Of a stretch of 55,998 bases of DNA, positions 54,911 to 55,998 are shown piece after piece. The first letter of the stretch is position 1. Each line of letters opens with the position of its first letter. The stretch covers positions 1-55,998 of the IMG/VR virus record IMGVR_UViG_3300006802_000116; one strand, 5' to 3'. The position numbers were made by a program, and so were the translations under genes. Source of the DNA: a virus. The notes under the pieces are model-generated. The model was not told the origin of the DNA and made no database searches. It was given only the letters and a program-made list of their open reading frames with translations.

Positions 54911-55609
54911 ATGGGCTACAAGTTCAATCCCTTCACGGGCAGCCTGGACGATTCGACATCTCCAGGCGGCAGCACAACCCAGATCCAGTTCAACGATGCA
55001 GGCAGCTTCGGCGGCGACGTTGACCTGACCTGGAACAAAACCACCAACCTGCTGACGGTGGCCGGCGATGTGAACCTCAGCGACGGCGGCACCTACACCA
55101 CCACGCTGCAGACGATCACACCGACTGCCAACCGCACGATTTCGCTGCCTGATGCAACGGGCACCGTGGCATTAGTCGGAGGGTCTAGTGGGCAGCTGAT
55201 CTACAACAATGCTGGAGTTAACGCAGGCGCAAGTAGCACGTTTGACTCCACCAACGGTGTTCGCCACATTCTCCCATTCGGCTACGGCACTGGTGCAGGC
55301 GGCACTGTCACCCAAGCCACCAGCAAGGCAACAGCCGTCACCCTCAACACTCGCTGCGGTCAAATCACGCTGAACGCTGCAGCACTGGCATCAGACACCA
55401 CAGTCTCGTTCACGCTGACCAACAGCTCCATTGCAGCTGGTGATGTCTTGATCCTGAACCACATCTCCGGTGGCACACCTGGTTCGTATCTGCTGAATGC
55501 ACGCTCAGCAGCAGGTTCCGCCACTGTCGATGTCCGCAACATCACTGCGGGCTCCCTTAGCGAGGCGATCGTCATTGCGTTCGCTGTCATCAAAGCCACT
55601 ACTGCCTGA
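54911..55609 (+). CDS. Tail spike / fibre-type protein
   Basis: A 232-residue protein. GSTTQIQFNDAGSFGGDVDL, then TWNKTTNLLTVAGDVNLSDG and IYNNAGVNAGASSTF are phage fibre 'QvqyN..G...g...l.w' motifs. The last 100 residues (QATSKATAVTLNTRCGQITL...; NITAGSLSEAIVIAFAVIKA) match a common C-terminal domain of phage fibres. Likely a tail or side-fibre structural protein. Confidence 0.7.
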   Translation: MGYKFNPFTGSLDDSTSPGGSTTQIQFNDAGSFGGDVDLTWNKTTNLLTVAGDVNLSDGGTYTTTLQTITPTANRTISLPDATGTVALVGGSSGQLIYNNAGVNAGASSTFDSTNGVRHILPFGYGTGAGGTVTQATSKATAVTLNTRCGQITLNAAALASDTTVSFTLTNSSIAAGDVLILNHISGGTPGSYLLNARSAAGSATVDVRNITAGSLSEAIVIAFAVIKATTA

Positions 55610-55620
55610 GGAGGTTAACC

Positions 55621-55917
55621 ATGGCTCAATTCACGATTGATGTTCCCGATGATCTGGCTGCCGGCTTTGTAGCCGACATGCACGCCAGCAATGAAGGTCG
55701 TCCTGACCCGTTCCAGAGCGTCCAGGACTACGTGCAGTTCTCGGCAGTTGCCTTGGCCACTGACCGCTGCAAAGCCCACAACGTGGGTCCGAACTATGTC
55801 GGCCTGGTGCTGGTGGCCGCCAAATATAACCAGGACGGCAGCCCCGTTGCACCCGCCGCTGCTGACCCCGCAGTCGTAGTCAACGACACTACTCAGCCCG
55901 ATGGAGGTGATGTATGA
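55621..55917 (+). CDS. Hypothetical small protein
   Basis: A 98-residue protein (MAQFTIDVPDDLAAGFVADM...; NVGPNYVGLVLVAAKYNQDG), preceded by GGAGG. The first half is helical, the end acidic Pro/Ala/Asp. Seen beside fibre genes in cyanophages as far as I recall; unknown function. Confidence 0.55.
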   Translation: MAQFTIDVPDDLAAGFVADMHASNEGRPDPFQSVQDYVQFSAVALATDRCKAHNVGPNYVGLVLVAAKYNQDGSPVAPAAADPAVVVNDTTQPDGGDV

Positions 55918-55998
55918 CGCTTGTTTGGCGGCCAGGGTTTAGTGGTCTGACCGACGCTGATGCCATTGCGTATGTCGCCGCAGTGGAGGCTGCCGATG
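55914..55998 (+). CDS. Partial gene, cut by right edge
   Basis: A frame from ATG 55914 (MTLVWRPGFSGLTDADAIAY...) that overlaps the previous stop as ATGA and runs off the right edge after 28 codons. Too short to assign. Confidence 0.5.
   Translation, partial: MTLVWRPGFSGLTDADAIAYVAAVEAAD

Noticed and set aside
1-55998. tRNA or rRNA genes
   Set aside because: I saw no cloverleaf with conserved T-loop or CCA in reading both strands; a tRNAscan run would be needed for certainty.

Overview
The window is a stretch of a GC-rich, gene-dense tailed double-stranded DNA bacteriophage genome. It holds a full packaging and capsid set (terminase, portal, scaffold, major capsid protein, endolysin, receptor-binding tail protein). 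No chromosomal housekeeping genes, rRNA or tRNA are visible. A cyanobacterial host is likely but inferred: several short helical proteins and the LamG/SPRY receptor protein look like those of cyanophages. No tape-measure or tail-tube gene is recognisable, the portal is large (733 aa) and the capsid protein resembles the N4-gp56 type, so a short-tailed (podovirus-like) particle is the best guess.

Layout. (1) 1-21.35 kb is mostly minus-strand, with many small, tightly overlapping genes. It includes a tandem-OB single-stranded DNA-binding protein, a possible sliding clamp, a Gp88-domain protein, small zinc-ribbon and HTH proteins, a DUF2786-like protein, an orphan HicA-like protein and a Sipho_Gp157 protein. 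Short plus-strand islands lie inside it (3.06-3.80 kb, a Dps ferritin at 10.25 kb, 14.49-15.34 kb). (2) 15.4-19.2 kb encodes what looks like a complete ubiquitin-like conjugation set: ubiquitin-like protein, JAMM protease, E2-like protein and ThiF/E1-like protein, plus a coiled-coil protein. It most resembles the plasmid PRTRC proteins A, B, C and ThiF. (3) 19.3-21.35 kb is a series of short units, mostly single genes, separated by near-identical terminator-plus-motif modules. (4) 21.35-22.07 kb is a non-coding divergent control region with repeated inverted repeats. (5) 22.07-30.9 kb carries plus-strand genes for probable internal/ejection proteins. (6) 30.9-38.1 kb carries small and large terminase, portal, overlapping scaffold and a two-enzyme endolysin. 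(7) 38.06-41.02 kb is a minus-strand island with four small virion-type genes and two LAGLIDADG ORFs. (8) 41.1-44.0 kb is the major capsid gene, split into four exons by three group I introns; the second intron carries an antisense LAGLIDADG endonuclease gene. (9) 44.0-56 kb holds head-tail, tail-fibre and receptor-binding genes and a freestanding endonuclease VII-type HNH gene, running off the right edge.

Two regulatory signals recur. A TAGA[A/C/T]T hexamer lies about 20-40 nt upstream of many late genes on both strands and of the plus-strand islands, and is a candidate phage promoter -10 element. Early minus-strand units instead share an intergenic module made of a terminator, a TTCAGCAGTGCAT motif and a GTTCTTTC leader. 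The most notable systems are the ubiquitin-like cassette and the triple-intron capsid gene.
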